NCBI GenBank assembly: GCA_003367665.1
Contig: QKXI01000006.1
Span: 9,702-73,701 of the forward strand
Length of the DNA: 64,000 nt
Source: Leifsonia sp. ku-ls
GTDB lineage: Bacteria > Actinomycetota > Actinomycetes > Actinomycetales > Microbacteriaceae
Direction: 5' to 3'
This document shows, piece after piece, positions 50,596 through 59,825 of this stretch (position 1 is its first letter; each line of letters starts with the position of its first letter). Both the position numbers and the translations under genes were made by a program. The notes under the pieces were generated by a model. That model was not told the DNA's origin, made no database searches, and saw only the letters and a program-made list of their open reading frames with translations.

Positions 50596-52845
50596 TCAGA
50601 GGCCCATCGCCGTGAGCCCGTCGACCATCGCCCGGGCGAGCCGCTTCGATCCGTCGATGTTCGGGTGGGTGTCGTCGGGGGCCGCGTACTCGGGGCTGAG
50701 GCGGGTCGGGTCGGTCGCCGAACGGAGGGCGACGTCGAAGTCGACGAGCGGCAGGCCGGATGTGCGGATCCAGTCGTTCAGGCCCTGACGGAAAGCCTCT
50801 CTGCTCGGGTCGGCGCGCAGGTCAGGGCCGAGCGGCGTGACGGTGGCGAGGACGGGTGCGATCCCGGCCGCCTCCGCACGGTCGATCAGTTCCCGGTAGC
50901 CGTCGATCAGGCGATCGAGCGTGGGCAGCTCGTCGATGGGCGTGACGCGTCCGGGGAGTCCCCAGTCGTTGCTGTTGTAGGCGATGACGACGTGGGTCGC
51001 CCCGGCCGTGCCGAGGACGTCGTCGCCGAATCGCGCCAGGCCTGCCCGGCCCCAGGACGGAGCCTGCGGCGGGGCGTCGGCGAGGAGCCGGTTCCCGGGG
51101 ATCCCACGGCTCACGATGGCGATGCGCGCATCGTCGGGGAGGAGTTCCGCGGCGTACTGCGGCCATCCCATCGCGGTGCTGGAGCTGCCGAGGGCGACGA
51201 CGACGGCGCGCGGTTCCGTCCCGGCCACCTCGATGGTGCGCAGGAGCGGGCCGCCCGCGGGCAGGGACCAGTCGCTCCCCGCGGGCTCCGCGCCCGGCTC
51301 GCCCGTCGTGCCGGGGAAGGGGACGGCGCCGGTGTGATCGCCGGGGGAGAAGCGGTCGAAGCGGAAGCCGGCGGCGGTCGCGTACGGGGCGGGGTCGGGG
51401 AGGTAGAGGTCGACCATCACGTCGTCGCCGTGCTCCACGGCGAGGTCGACCGGGTCGGTCCAGACGGTCATGCCGGCGGGGATCTCCACCGCCGCCCGGC
51501 CGTCGAAGGCGACCGGGCGGAAGCGGCCGGCCACGCCGATGGCGGCACGACCGATGCGGACGGGCGCGTCGGCGAACCGGTTGCTGAGCTGCGCCCGCAC
51601 CCGGTCGCCGCCCACGCTGGCGGGGACGATCATGCGCACGGTCGTGTCGACGAAACCGGGCTCGTCGTCCTCGCCCCGGTGGTCCGACACGGCCTGCCCC
51701 CATGCCGGCACCCAGTCCACTCCGTGCCCGCCCAGGAACTCGACGAAAGCGTGGGGCGCGCGCGGGCCGACGCACAGCTCCTGGATGACGTGCGCGGTGC
51801 GGGCCTCGGCCAGGCTGCGGGCGAACATGGCCTGCTCGAAGGCGAGCAGGGCAGCGTCCGCGTCCTCCGGGTGCGCCGCGAGGGCACGTGCGAGCTCGGC
51901 GCCGTCGAGCATGGCGAGGTTGGCGCCCTCTCCCGACGGCGGCATCAGGTGGGCGGCGTCGCCGATCAGCGTCACGCCCGGCGTCCGCGTCAAGCTGTGG
52001 TCGTCGGGGAGGGCGTGGATGAGGCGCACGACCGGTGCCGTGTCGCCGTCGGTGATGAGCGTGCGGAGCTCGGGAGCCCACCCCTCGAACTCGGCGGCGA
52101 TCCGGGACGAGGATGCGTCGGCGTCCGAGAAGTCGATCTGTGCGAACCACTCCTCGTCTCGGGCCAGCTGCACGTAGGTGTGGATGACGCCGCCGGCCTC
52201 GCGGTGGGCCGCGATGCTCCCGCCCGGCGCGAGCGCATACATGGCGCCGTCCCCCACGGCGGCGGCCGCTGCGGGATGGCGCTCGTCGACGTGGCGCAGA
52301 TACGTCTCGACGAACGCCATGCCGGTGTACGCGGGCGACGCGTCCGACAGGAGCGGCCGCACCTTCGACCAGGCGCCGTCCGCGCCGACAAGAATCTCGG
52401 CGATCGCCGTCGCCCCGTCCGCGAAGCGCAGCTCGTGACGGCCGTCGGCCAGCGCCACCACCGCGCTGAGCTTGCGCCCCCACTGCACCGTCTCCGCCGG
52501 GAGCGAGTCGAGCAGCAGCCTCCGAAGGTCACCGCGCAGCACCTCCGGGCGTCCTCCCGTGCCGTCGTCGGGCTCCTCGTACAGGAGGGTGCCGTCGGTA
52601 TCCAGTACCCGGGTCGCCTCGGCCCCCTGGTGGACGAGCGCTCGGAACTCCTCCGTCAGGCCGGCGGCCGCGAGAGCGGCCTGTCCTGTGCCCTCGTGGA
52701 TGTCGAGCTGGCCTCCCTGGGTGCGCGCCTCGGCCGACGCGTCGGCCTCGTAGACCGTCGCCTCCCATCCGTGCACGTGCAGAACCCGGGCAAGCATCAG
52801 GCCGCCGAGCCCTGCTCCGATGATCGTCACTGGTGTCGTCGTCAT
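50596..52845 (-). CDS. Fusion protein: TetX-like FAD monooxygenase + SGNH/GDSL hydrolase
   Basis: The protein has 749 residues in one uninterrupted frame from ATG 52845. Residues 1-~370 form a class A flavoprotein monooxygenase: GAGLGG (10-15), the DG motif ILVGADGAWSKVRP (151-164) and the GD motif VTLIGDAAHLMPPSGEGAN (291-309), as in TetX and related antibiotic-inactivating enzymes. Residues ~375-749 form a complete SGNH hydrolase with its usual N-terminal beta domain. Block I reads ALGSSST instead of GDS, with Ser555 in the nucleophile position. Block II is RGIPGN, block III NSND rather than GxND (Asn626 kept) and block V DDTH (Asp724, His727). No signal peptide is present. It is divergent from a TetR gene. 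A two-step inactivation of an antibiotic or ester-containing compound is a plausible guess only. Confidence 0.85.
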   Translation of the reverse strand: MTTTPVTIIGAGLGGLMLARVLHVHGWEATVYEADASAEARTQGGQLDIHEGTGQAALAAAGLTEEFRALVHQGAEATRVLDTDGTLLYEEPDDGTGGRPEVLRGDLRRLLLDSLPAETVQWGRKLSAVVALADGRHELRFADGATAIAEILVGADGAWSKVRPLLSDASPAYTGMAFVETYLRHVDERHPAAAAAVGDGAMYALAPGGSIAAHREAGGVIHTYVQLARDEEWFAQIDFSDADASSSRIAAEFEGWAPELRTLITDGDTAPVVRLIHALPDDHSLTRTPGVTLIGDAAHLMPPSGEGANLAMLDGAELARALAAHPEDADAALLAFEQAMFARSLAEARTAHVIQELCVGPRAPHAFVEFLGGHGVDWVPAWGQAVSDHRGEDDEPGFVDTTVRMIVPASVGGDRVRAQLSNRFADAPVRIGRAAIGVAGRFRPVAFDGRAAVEIPAGMTVWTDPVDLAVEHGDDVMVDLYLPDPAPYATAAGFRFDRFSPGDHTGAVPFPGTTGEPGAEPAGSDWSLPAGGPLLRTIEVAGTEPRAVVVALGSSSTAMGWPQYAAELLPDDARIAIVSRGIPGNRLLADAPPQAPSWGRAGLARFGDDVLGTAGATHVVIAYNSNDWGLPGRVTPIDELPTLDRLIDGYRELIDRAEAAGIAPVLATVTPLGPDLRADPSREAFRQGLNDWIRTSGLPLVDFDVALRSATDPTRLSPEYAAPDDTHPNIDGSKRLARAMVDGLTAMGL

Positions 52846-52859
52846 GTCTCGAGCCCTTC

Positions 52860-52897
52860 TGGTACGCTGTACCAGACAGCTTGGTACGACGTACCAA
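52860..52897. promoter_or_regulatory. Two tandem TetR operators
   Basis: TGGTAC-GCT-GTACCA (52860-52874) and TTGGTAC-GAC-GTACCAA (52881-52897) are near-identical palindromes whose centres are 22 bp apart, two helical turns. They fill the 71-bp gap between the fusion gene and the TetR gene, so one set of sites can control both directions. Confidence 0.85.
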
Positions 52898-52916
52898 CGC
52901 GTGTCAACATGGAGGC

Positions 52917-53585
52917 ATGTCTTCCACGACTCGCCCGGTCGGCGCACGGGCCTCGGGGCTGACCCGCGACCAGATCGTCGAGGTGGCGATCCGGCTGCTC
53001 GACGCGTCCGGCGAAGCCGGACTCACCTTCCGCGCGCTCGCGCTCGAGCTGAAGACCGGCCACGGTGCGATCCAGTGGCATGTCACGAACAAGTCCGAGC
53101 TGCTGATGTCGGCGACGGCCGCCACCCTCGAGCCGGCACTGGCCGAGCCGGGCGAGGGCGCGTCGCCGCGGGACGCCGTCCGCGCCATCGCCCTCGGCGT
53201 CTTCGCCGCGATCGAGCAGCATCCGTGGCTCGGAAGCCAGCTCTTCGCCGTTCCGTGGCAGCCGGCCATGGTGCGCTTGTGGGAGCAGCTCGCCCGCCCG
53301 GTAGAGGAGTTGGGCGTCCCCGCCGACGCGCTCTTCACCGCCGTGTCGACCCTTGTGCACTACATTGTCGGCGCGGGAAGCCAGAATGCGGTCAATCCGC
53401 AGATCCTCCCGGCGAACGCCGACCGGCAGGCCTTCCTCGATCGCGTTGCCGGGGCGTGGGAGGGCCGGCGTGCCGACGAGGGGTCGCTCATCCGCCGCCT
53501 GGCCGCCCAACTGCGCGAACATGACGATCGCGCGGAGTTCCTCGCCGGAGTCGACATCATCCTCGACGGGCTGGAAGCGGCCTAG
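52917..53585 (+). CDS. TetR-family repressor, TetR(C)-like
   Basis: The protein has 222 residues. The N-terminal helix-turn-helix is LTRDQIVEVAIRLLDASGEAG then FRALALELKTGHGAIQWHVTNKSELL, close to the true TetR subgroup (YWHVKNK-like sequence). The C-terminal helical domain binds the inducer. ATG 52917 is chosen; the 28 codons upstream read through the operators. GGAGG lies almost against the ATG, so a leaderless transcript is possible. It should repress both itself and the fusion gene and be released by a compound that the fusion enzyme modifies, by analogy with tetracycline systems. Confidence 0.92.
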   Translation: MSSTTRPVGARASGLTRDQIVEVAIRLLDASGEAGLTFRALALELKTGHGAIQWHVTNKSELLMSATAATLEPALAEPGEGASPRDAVRAIALGVFAAIEQHPWLGSQLFAVPWQPAMVRLWEQLARPVEELGVPADALFTAVSTLVHYIVGAGSQNAVNPQILPANADRQAFLDRVAGAWEGRRADEGSLIRRLAAQLREHDDRAEFLAGVDIILDGLEAA

Positions 53586-53626
53586 GCGCCGGGACGGTCG
53601 ACACTCGCTGCTGAGGGGTGCCGCTG

Positions 53627-53663
53627 TTGCGCTCCGTCTCTGCCTACTGTATACAGAATACAG
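53627..53663 (+). promoter_or_regulatory. Promoter and GntR operator of the sugar ABC operon
   Basis: TTGCGC (53627-53632) and TATACA (53650-53655) are spaced 17 bp apart. The 17-bp imperfect palindrome CTGTATACAGAATACAG (53647-53663; arms CTGTAT/ATACAG) overlaps the -10. Exactly the same 17 bases recur at 62325-62341 in the GntR/beta-galactosidase intergenic region. Confidence 0.85.
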
Positions 53664-53703
53664 ACCCACCCACAGCAGAGACACTTCAAGGATCGAGGTA
53701 CTC

Positions 53704-55002
53704 ATGTCTCGCGTCGACTCAACGGTGAGAAGGGCGCTGGCCATCACCGCCGCCGCTGCACTCGCGCTCAGCATGGCGGCCTGCTCCGGCTCGGGAGGCG
53801 GCTCCGGCAGCAAGACCGTCGTCTGGTCCACCTGGGGCACCCCGGAGGAGCTCACCCGCTACAAGGACTTCGACCAGAAGTTCATGAAGGAGCATCCCGA
53901 CATCAAGGTCGTGCTCCAGCCGGTCGCCGACTACGGCGACTACCACACCAAGCTTCTCGCGCAGCTGGCCTCCGGCACCGCGCCCGACGTCTTCTACATC
54001 GGCGACGACAAGATCGGGCAGTTCGTCAACTCCAAGGCGCTGCTGCCGCTGACCTCGCTCATGGAGTCGTCGGCCAGCAAGACCAAGCCAGACGACTTCG
54101 CGCAGGGACTGTTCGGCGCCACGAAGAAGGGCGACGAGTACTACGCGGCCCCCAACGACTCGAACCCGGACGCCCTCTGGTACGACAAGGAGGCGCTGAA
54201 GAAGGCCGGCGTCACCGACAACCCGGCGACGCTCGCCGCCGAGGGCAAGTGGACCACCGAGGCGTTCCTCGACATGAACGAGAAGCTGCACAAGGCGGGC
54301 CTCACCGGCTCGATGTTCTGGAACTACTGGAGCACCCACTACAGCTGGATCTCGTCGCAGGGCGGCAAGGCCTTCGACGAGTCGGGAAAGTTCGTCGCCA
54401 ACACCGACCAGACGAGCGTCAAGGCGATGGACGTGCTGGCCAAGAACTTCCAGAACGGCACCTTCGTCGTCGCCGACACCCTCCCGGAGGGCGCGGGCGC
54501 GGACAGCGTCTTCGTCACGCACAAGGCCGGCTTCTTCGTCCAGGGCCGCTACACGATCGGCACCGTGAAGGCCGCCGGCGACCCCGAGAACTACGACGTC
54601 GCGCCCTGGCCGACGCCGTCGGGCAAGGCGGCTCCCACCGGTGTCGCCGTGAGCTACCTCGCCATCAACGCCAAGACGAAGAACAAGGACGCGGCGTTCG
54701 AGTTCTGGACCGACTTCCTCTCCGCCGAGGGCCAGACCCAGCGCCTGCAGGGCGGCGGCAACGCCGTCCCGTCGATCAAGGGCGCCGACAAGGTCGTGCT
54801 CGACGGCTACCCGGAGCACGCCAAGACCCTGCTCGAGATGCGCGACATCGGCTTCGAGGACTACGCCACCGAGGCGGCGGTCCCCGGCCTGTCGAGCGAC
54901 ATCAGCGACAAGATGCTCGCGCTCTACCAGGGCAAGGCGTCCACGAAGGAGACGCTCGACGAGGTCGCCAAGATGATCGCCGACAAGACCGGCGGCAAGT
55001 GA
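53704..55002 (+). CDS. Sugar ABC transporter substrate-binding lipoprotein (first set)
   Basis: The protein has 432 residues. The signal ends in lipobox MAAC (residue ~26). It is a family-1 solute-binding protein (MalE-like) with KTVVWSTWGTPEELTRYKDF at the mature N-terminus, SGTAPDVFYIGDDK, and the C-terminal FEFWTDFLSAEGQTQRLQ. It captures an oligosaccharide for the two permeases encoded next. No ATPase gene is present, so a shared MsiK-type ATPase elsewhere is expected. It is the first gene of a long operon running to about 61570. Confidence 0.93.
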   Translation: MSRVDSTVRRALAITAAAALALSMAACSGSGGGSGSKTVVWSTWGTPEELTRYKDFDQKFMKEHPDIKVVLQPVADYGDYHTKLLAQLASGTAPDVFYIGDDKIGQFVNSKALLPLTSLMESSASKTKPDDFAQGLFGATKKGDEYYAAPNDSNPDALWYDKEALKKAGVTDNPATLAAEGKWTTEAFLDMNEKLHKAGLTGSMFWNYWSTHYSWISSQGGKAFDESGKFVANTDQTSVKAMDVLAKNFQNGTFVVADTLPEGAGADSVFVTHKAGFFVQGRYTIGTVKAAGDPENYDVAPWPTPSGKAAPTGVAVSYLAINAKTKNKDAAFEFWTDFLSAEGQTQRLQGGGNAVPSIKGADKVVLDGYPEHAKTLLEMRDIGFEDYATEAAVPGLSSDISDKMLALYQGKASTKETLDEVAKMIADKTGGK

Positions 55003-55012
55003 GGCTCGACCC

Positions 55013-55978
55013 GTGACTGCACTAGGGGAAGCAACCGTCGCCGCCGAGGCCGAGGTCGTCCCCGCGACGCCGGGCGGGCTCCGCAAGGAGTCCGCCTGGC
55101 GGCGTCGCGACCGCCGTTGGGGCTACGTCTTCGTCGGGCCGCAACTGCTCGGGATGACACTGTTCGTCGTCGTCCCGTTCATCGCCAGCCTGGTGCTCGC
55201 GTTCGCGCAGTGGGACGGCCTCAACGACCTCAGCTGGGTCGGCTTCGACAACTTCCGCACCGAGTTCGCCGACCCGCTGTTCTGGCGGTCGGTCGTCAAC
55301 ACCCTGCTCATCGCGCTCATCACCGTGCCGGTCGGCCTGGGGCTCGCGGTCGTGCTGGCCGTCGCGCTGGAGCGGCTGAAGACGCGGACGCTGTACCTCG
55401 TCCTGTTCTTCGCCCCGGTGGTGACCTCCTCGGTCGCCGTCGCCATGATCTGGCAGCAGCTGTTCCGCAAGGACGGCGTGCTGAGCGGGTTCATCGCGAA
55501 CGTCTTCCACGTGGCTCCGCCGGACTGGCTGGGCGACCCGCACCTGGCGCTCATCGCCGTCTGCATCGTCACCATCTGGTCCTCGGTCGGGCTCAACGTC
55601 ATCATCTTCCTGGCCGGCCTGCAGAACATCTCGCCGTCCGTCATCGAGGCGGCGCGGCTCGACGGCGCCGGCGCCTTCACCCTGTTCTTCCGCGTGCGGC
55701 TGCCGCTGCTGTCGCCGATCATCTTCTTCTCGACGGTCATCGCCTTCATCAGCTCGCTGCAGACCTTCGACACCGTGTTCATCCTCACGGCGAACGCGGG
55801 ACCGGACAACGCCACGCGTACGATCGTGTACCACATCTACGACCTGGGCTTCGGGAAGTTCCAGTTCGGGCCGGCCAGCGCCGCATCCATCATCCTGCTC
55901 GTCATCACCCTGGTCATCACGGGCATCCAGTTCACCGCGCAGAAGAAGTTCGTCCACTACGAGGATGGTGCCGCATGA
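55013..55978 (+). CDS. Sugar ABC transporter permease, MalF-like (first set)
   Basis: The protein has 321 residues with six helices and a cytoplasmic basic start (SAWRRRDRRWGY). The EAA coupling motif is EAARLDGAGAFTLFFRVRLP. It starts at GTG 55013, 10 bp after the binding-protein stop, and overlaps the next permease by four bases. Confidence 0.93.
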   Translation: MTALGEATVAAEAEVVPATPGGLRKESAWRRRDRRWGYVFVGPQLLGMTLFVVVPFIASLVLAFAQWDGLNDLSWVGFDNFRTEFADPLFWRSVVNTLLIALITVPVGLGLAVVLAVALERLKTRTLYLVLFFAPVVTSSVAVAMIWQQLFRKDGVLSGFIANVFHVAPPDWLGDPHLALIAVCIVTIWSSVGLNVIIFLAGLQNISPSVIEAARLDGAGAFTLFFRVRLPLLSPIIFFSTVIAFISSLQTFDTVFILTANAGPDNATRTIVYHIYDLGFGKFQFGPASAASIILLVITLVITGIQFTAQKKFVHYEDGAA

Positions 55979-56853
55979 CCGCCGCCCCCGCCGCCGCGCG
56001 CACCGCGCCCCGATCCGGCCGCGCCGCGACGCGTGCCCGCACCACGGTCCTGCACGCCGTGCTGTTGATCGGCGGCCTGCTCATGGTGTTCCCGTTCCTG
56101 TGGATGCTGCTCACCTCGTTCAAGACGCTGCCCCAGCTGCTGAACGACCCGCTCGGCTTCTGGCCGCAGCCGTTCACGCTGCAGAACTACGCCGACGCCT
56201 GGAGCGACGTTCCGTTCGGCAGCGCGTACTGGAACACGATCTACATCGCCGTGCTCGTCGTCGTCGGCACGCTGATCACGGCCGCGATGGCGGGGTACGC
56301 GTTCGCGCGCATCCCGTTCCGCGGCAGCAGGGTGCTGTTCGTGCTGTTCCTCGCCACGCAGATGATCCCGATGCAGGTGACGCTCATTCCGTTCTACTTC
56401 CTCATGGCGAAGCTGGGCTGGGTGGACTCGCACCTGGCGCTCATCGTGCCGGCGGCGCTGGCCAACCCGTTCGCCGTGTTCCTGATGCGCCAGTTCGTGC
56501 TCTCGCTGCCGAAGGAGCTGGAGGAGGCAGCGATCGTCGACGGCGCCGGACGCTGGCGCATCTTCTGGAGCGTCATCCTGCCCAACCTGCGCCCGGGTCT
56601 CGGCGCGCTCGCGATCATCGTCGCGCTGGGCACGTGGAACAACTTCCTGCTGCCGCTCGTCATCCTCAACTCGCAGGAGCTGTTCACGGTGCCGCTGCTG
56701 CTGCAGAGCTTCCGCGGCCAGTTCGGTTCGGTGAACTACGGGCTCATCATGGCGGCGTCGGCGATCGCGACCATCCCCATGCTGATCGCATTCGTGATCG
56801 GACAACGCCGCATCATCGGCAGCATGGCGGCGTCCGGGCTGGGCGGCCGGTGA
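55975..56853 (+). CDS. Sugar ABC transporter permease, MalG-like (first set)
   Basis: The protein has 292 residues with six helices. The EAA loop reads EEAAIVDGAGRWRIFWSVILP, and the N-terminal VFPFLWMLLTSFKT is typical of MalG/LacG subunits. Four-base overlaps with both neighbours (ATGA before, GTGA after) show tight coupling with the first permease and with the downstream glycoside hydrolase. Confidence 0.93.
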   Translation: MTAAPAAARTAPRSGRAATRARTTVLHAVLLIGGLLMVFPFLWMLLTSFKTLPQLLNDPLGFWPQPFTLQNYADAWSDVPFGSAYWNTIYIAVLVVVGTLITAAMAGYAFARIPFRGSRVLFVLFLATQMIPMQVTLIPFYFLMAKLGWVDSHLALIVPAALANPFAVFLMRQFVLSLPKELEEAAIVDGAGRWRIFWSVILPNLRPGLGALAIIVALGTWNNFLLPLVILNSQELFTVPLLLQSFRGQFGSVNYGLIMAASAIATIPMLIAFVIGQRRIIGSMAASGLGGR

Positions 56854-58481
56854 GCGGCGCGTCGGCCGCGTCGCGGGTCGCGCGCTTCCTCGACCTCGTG
56901 ACCGCGCCGTTCACGCTGCCGGGGTCGCGCCTCCTGGTCCTCCGCGACGGGGATGCGCTGACCGTGCGGCTGGCCGAGTACGAGCGGCCGCTGGACGAGT
57001 GCGTGCTGGTGCGGACGCTGCGGGTCTTCGCCCCGGACGGGTCGCCCGCGCCCGTGACCGCGGTCCATCCCGACCGGATCGAGTTCGGCGCGGCCGGGGC
57101 CTCGCTCACGTTCGACGGGCCGGAGGCGCTGACCCTCGGCGGCGGGGGTCGCTGGGAGGCTGAGCTGCGGCCGGCGGAGGGTCCCGTCGTCCACGTCACG
57201 TCGTCGGGCGGCGCCGTCCGCGTCTCGCGGACGGGCCTCGACCGGATGCCGGACGCCGAGCACGCCGACGCGCTGGCGGAGACGGCCCGGCTCTGGGACG
57301 AGTGGTTCGCCCGCACACCCGCCGTGCGCGACGACCTGGCCGACCTGACCGCCTTCTGCTGGTGGGTGCTCGGCGCCAACATCGTGTCGCTCCCCGGCCG
57401 CGGCGCCCGTGCCGTCGTGCCGTCGAAGATCGGCTACGTCGGGCTCTGGCAGTGGGACGCCTACTTCATCGCCGCCGGACTCCGCCACGGCGACCCGGAG
57501 CTCGCGCGCGAGCAGCTCGACCTCGCCTTCGCCTTCCCCACCGCCGACGGCCAGCTGCCCGACGTGGTGCACGACGAGGGCGTGCTGGCATCGAGCGACG
57601 ACCTCCCGCCCGGCGACCGCGACAACCTGCGCCGCGCCGGGTCGTCGATCGCCGACCCGACCGCGCCCATCCCGCTCACCAAGCCGCCGCTCGCCGCCTG
57701 GGCGCTGCGCCGGCTGGAGGGCTTCATCGACGACCCGGAGTGGTTCGACGCCGCCTGGGCGACCGTCGCCCGGAGCCAGGAGTGGTGGTTCGCGCGCTCC
57801 GACCTCGACGGCGACGGGATGCCCGAGTACGGCCACCCGTACTCGTCCGGCCTCGACGACAGCCCGGTGTTCGACGCCGAGCTGCCGGTCGCGTCGCCGG
57901 ACCTGGCGGCGTACCTCATCCTGCAGGACGACCTGCTGGCGTCGCGGGCGCGCGAGCTCGGCGATGCGGACGCCGCGGCCCGGCACGCGGCGAGGTCGGC
58001 CCGCACGCTCCAGCTGCTGGAGGCGATGTGGGACGACGAGGCGGGCTACTTCCGCTCGTCCGGCGCCGGCGTGCCGGTGCACGCGGAGACCGTCGTCTCG
58101 CTGCTCCCGCTCCTCACCGGGCGCCTCCCCGGCCGCTACGTCGCCGGCATCCTGTCCGCGCTCGACGACCCCGACCGCTTCGCGACCCCGTGGGCCGTGC
58201 CGACGGTCGCGCGCCGCGACCCGTCGTTCTCCGACGAACGGATGTGGCGCGGCCCGGTCTGGGTGAACGTCAACGCCCTCCTGGCCGAGGGGCTCGCGGT
58301 CTCGGGCCATCCGGCCCGCGCGCGCGAGCTGGCCGAACAGACGCTCCGGCTCGTCATCCACGCCGGTGGTCCCCACGAGTACTTCACCCCGACCACGGGC
58401 CGCAAGGCCCGCACGGCGACGACGGCCTTCGGCTGGTCGGCCGCGCTGTTCATCGACCTGGCCGTGGCGGTCTCCGGCTGA
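56850..58481 (+). CDS. Cytoplasmic glycoside hydrolase, GH63/MGH-like (alpha/alpha)6 barrel
   Basis: The protein has 543 residues from GTG 56850 with no signal peptide. The C-terminal ~380 residues form the (alpha/alpha)6 barrel of clan GH-G (GH37/GH63): GYVGLWQWDAYFIAAGL with the substrate-site WQWD, SGLDDSPVFD with acidic residues, RMWRGPVWVNVN, and HEYFTPTTG with a likely catalytic glutamate. Family members cut alpha-linked glucosides or mannosylglycerate. The N-terminal ~150 residues are a beta-sandwich. It sits between two ABC importer sets, so it most likely acts on their imported oligosaccharide. Exact linkage is unknown. Confidence 0.82.
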   Translation: MSGASAASRVARFLDLVTAPFTLPGSRLLVLRDGDALTVRLAEYERPLDECVLVRTLRVFAPDGSPAPVTAVHPDRIEFGAAGASLTFDGPEALTLGGGGRWEAELRPAEGPVVHVTSSGGAVRVSRTGLDRMPDAEHADALAETARLWDEWFARTPAVRDDLADLTAFCWWVLGANIVSLPGRGARAVVPSKIGYVGLWQWDAYFIAAGLRHGDPELAREQLDLAFAFPTADGQLPDVVHDEGVLASSDDLPPGDRDNLRRAGSSIADPTAPIPLTKPPLAAWALRRLEGFIDDPEWFDAAWATVARSQEWWFARSDLDGDGMPEYGHPYSSGLDDSPVFDAELPVASPDLAAYLILQDDLLASRARELGDADAAARHAARSARTLQLLEAMWDDEAGYFRSSGAGVPVHAETVVSLLPLLTGRLPGRYVAGILSALDDPDRFATPWAVPTVARRDPSFSDERMWRGPVWVNVNALLAEGLAVSGHPARARELAEQTLRLVIHAGGPHEYFTPTTGRKARTATTAFGWSAALFIDLAVAVSG

Positions 58482-58516
58482 TCCCCCATCCACCGTTCCA
58501 TCGACGAAGGAGTCAC

Positions 58517-59824
58517 ATGAAACGTCTGCGCACCCTCGCCCCTCTCGCGGCCGTCGCGCTCGCGCTCACCGGTTGCGCCATGGCCGGAACGGCGGGAGGC
58601 GCTCAGGCGACCCTCGACCCGTCCGCGAAGCCGTCCGGCAGCATCACGGTCTGGTCCTGGGACGCCGCGGCGTCCGCCCTCAAGCGCCTGGCCGGCGAGT
58701 ACCAGTCCGCTCACCCCGGAACGACCGTGAAGGTCGTCGACGTCGGCTACGACAACGCGTACGACAAGCTCTCCGTCGGCCTCCAAGCCGGCACCGGGCT
58801 GCCCGACGTCGTGACCATGGAGACCGACCACACGCCCGGCTACCTCAGTCAGTTCCCGAAGGGATTCGTCGACCTCACGCCGGTCGTCGGATCGCACAAG
58901 GCCGACTTCGACCCGTCGAAGTGGGCGGCGTCGGTCGACTCGTCCGGCGCCCTGCGGGCCGTCCCGTGGGACTCGGGCACCGTCGGGCTGTTCTACCGCT
59001 CCGACTACCTGAAGGCGGCGGGCGTCGACCCGGCCGACCTCGGCACCTGGGACCAGCTGGTGTCGGCGGGCGAGCGCATCAAGGCGGCGACGGGACACAC
59101 CCTGATCACGACCGACGTCGCGACCGGCGGTCTGTTCCAGATGCTCCTGCAGCAGCAGGGCCAGGGACTCTTCGACGCAAAGGGACGCATCACCGTCTCC
59201 TCCCCGGAGGCCGTGGCCGCTTTGAGCCTGGAGAAGGAGCTCAACGACAAGGGACTCCTGAAGAACGTGAAGGGCTGGGACGCGCGCGTGACCAGCGCCA
59301 AGAACGGCGACTCCGCCGTCACGCCGGAGGCGGTCTGGTGGATCGCCACCCTCACCGGGGAGGCGCCAGAGCTCAGCGGGAAGTACGGGGTCACCGAGCT
59401 GCCGGCGTTCGCCGCGGGCGGCGCGCGCACCTCCAACAACGGAGGGTCGGAGCTGGCGGTCCCCGCGCAGGCGAAGAACCCGCAGCTGGCTGCGTCGTTC
59501 GTCGCCTTCGCGCTGGCGGACACGGCCAACCAGGTGTCCATGATGAAGAAGGACGGGCTGTTCCCCTCCTACCTGCCGGCCCTGAAGGACGCGCTCTTCC
59601 GGGCGCCGGACCCGTACTTCGGCGGGCAGAAGGCCTACGCCCTCTTCGCCGAGCAGACCGCGAAGATCCCGGCGATCGCGTACACGTCGGACAACGCGAA
59701 GGCCACCGACATCGTCGGAGCCGCGGTGTCCGCCTCCGTGCTCGGCGGCAAGGACCCGCGCGCCGCGCTGGAGGACGCGGCGAAGCAGATCGCGACCGCC
59801 ACCGGCCGCACGATCGCCGGCTGA
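58517..59824 (+). CDS. Sugar ABC transporter substrate-binding lipoprotein (second set)
   Basis: The protein has 435 residues with lipobox LTGC (residue ~20) and SD GAAGGAG. The mature protein begins SITVWSWDAAASALKRLAGE and has LPDVVTMETDHTPGYL and LFYRSDYLKAAGVDPADLGTWDQL, typical of family-1 sugar-binding proteins. It differs clearly from the first binding protein of the locus, suggesting a second, related ligand. The gap to the hydrolase gene is 35 bp with no promoter or GntR site seen, so it is probably in the same transcript. Confidence 0.92.
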   Translation: MKRLRTLAPLAAVALALTGCAMAGTAGGAQATLDPSAKPSGSITVWSWDAAASALKRLAGEYQSAHPGTTVKVVDVGYDNAYDKLSVGLQAGTGLPDVVTMETDHTPGYLSQFPKGFVDLTPVVGSHKADFDPSKWAASVDSSGALRAVPWDSGTVGLFYRSDYLKAAGVDPADLGTWDQLVSAGERIKAATGHTLITTDVATGGLFQMLLQQQGQGLFDAKGRITVSSPEAVAALSLEKELNDKGLLKNVKGWDARVTSAKNGDSAVTPEAVWWIATLTGEAPELSGKYGVTELPAFAAGGARTSNNGGSELAVPAQAKNPQLAASFVAFALADTANQVSMMKKDGLFPSYLPALKDALFRAPDPYFGGQKAYALFAEQTAKIPAIAYTSDNAKATDIVGAAVSASVLGGKDPRAALEDAAKQIATATGRTIAG

Positions 59825-59825
59825 C

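Noticed and set aside
52833-52916. Longer start for the TetR gene
   Set aside because: The 28 extra codons are encoded by the operators and the divergent promoter region, and relatives start near MSSTT.
52846-52947. Longer start for the monooxygenase-SGNH fusion across the TetR operators
   Set aside because: The extra residues are encoded by the operator palindromes and precede the normal MTTTPVTIIGAG start of the flavoprotein.
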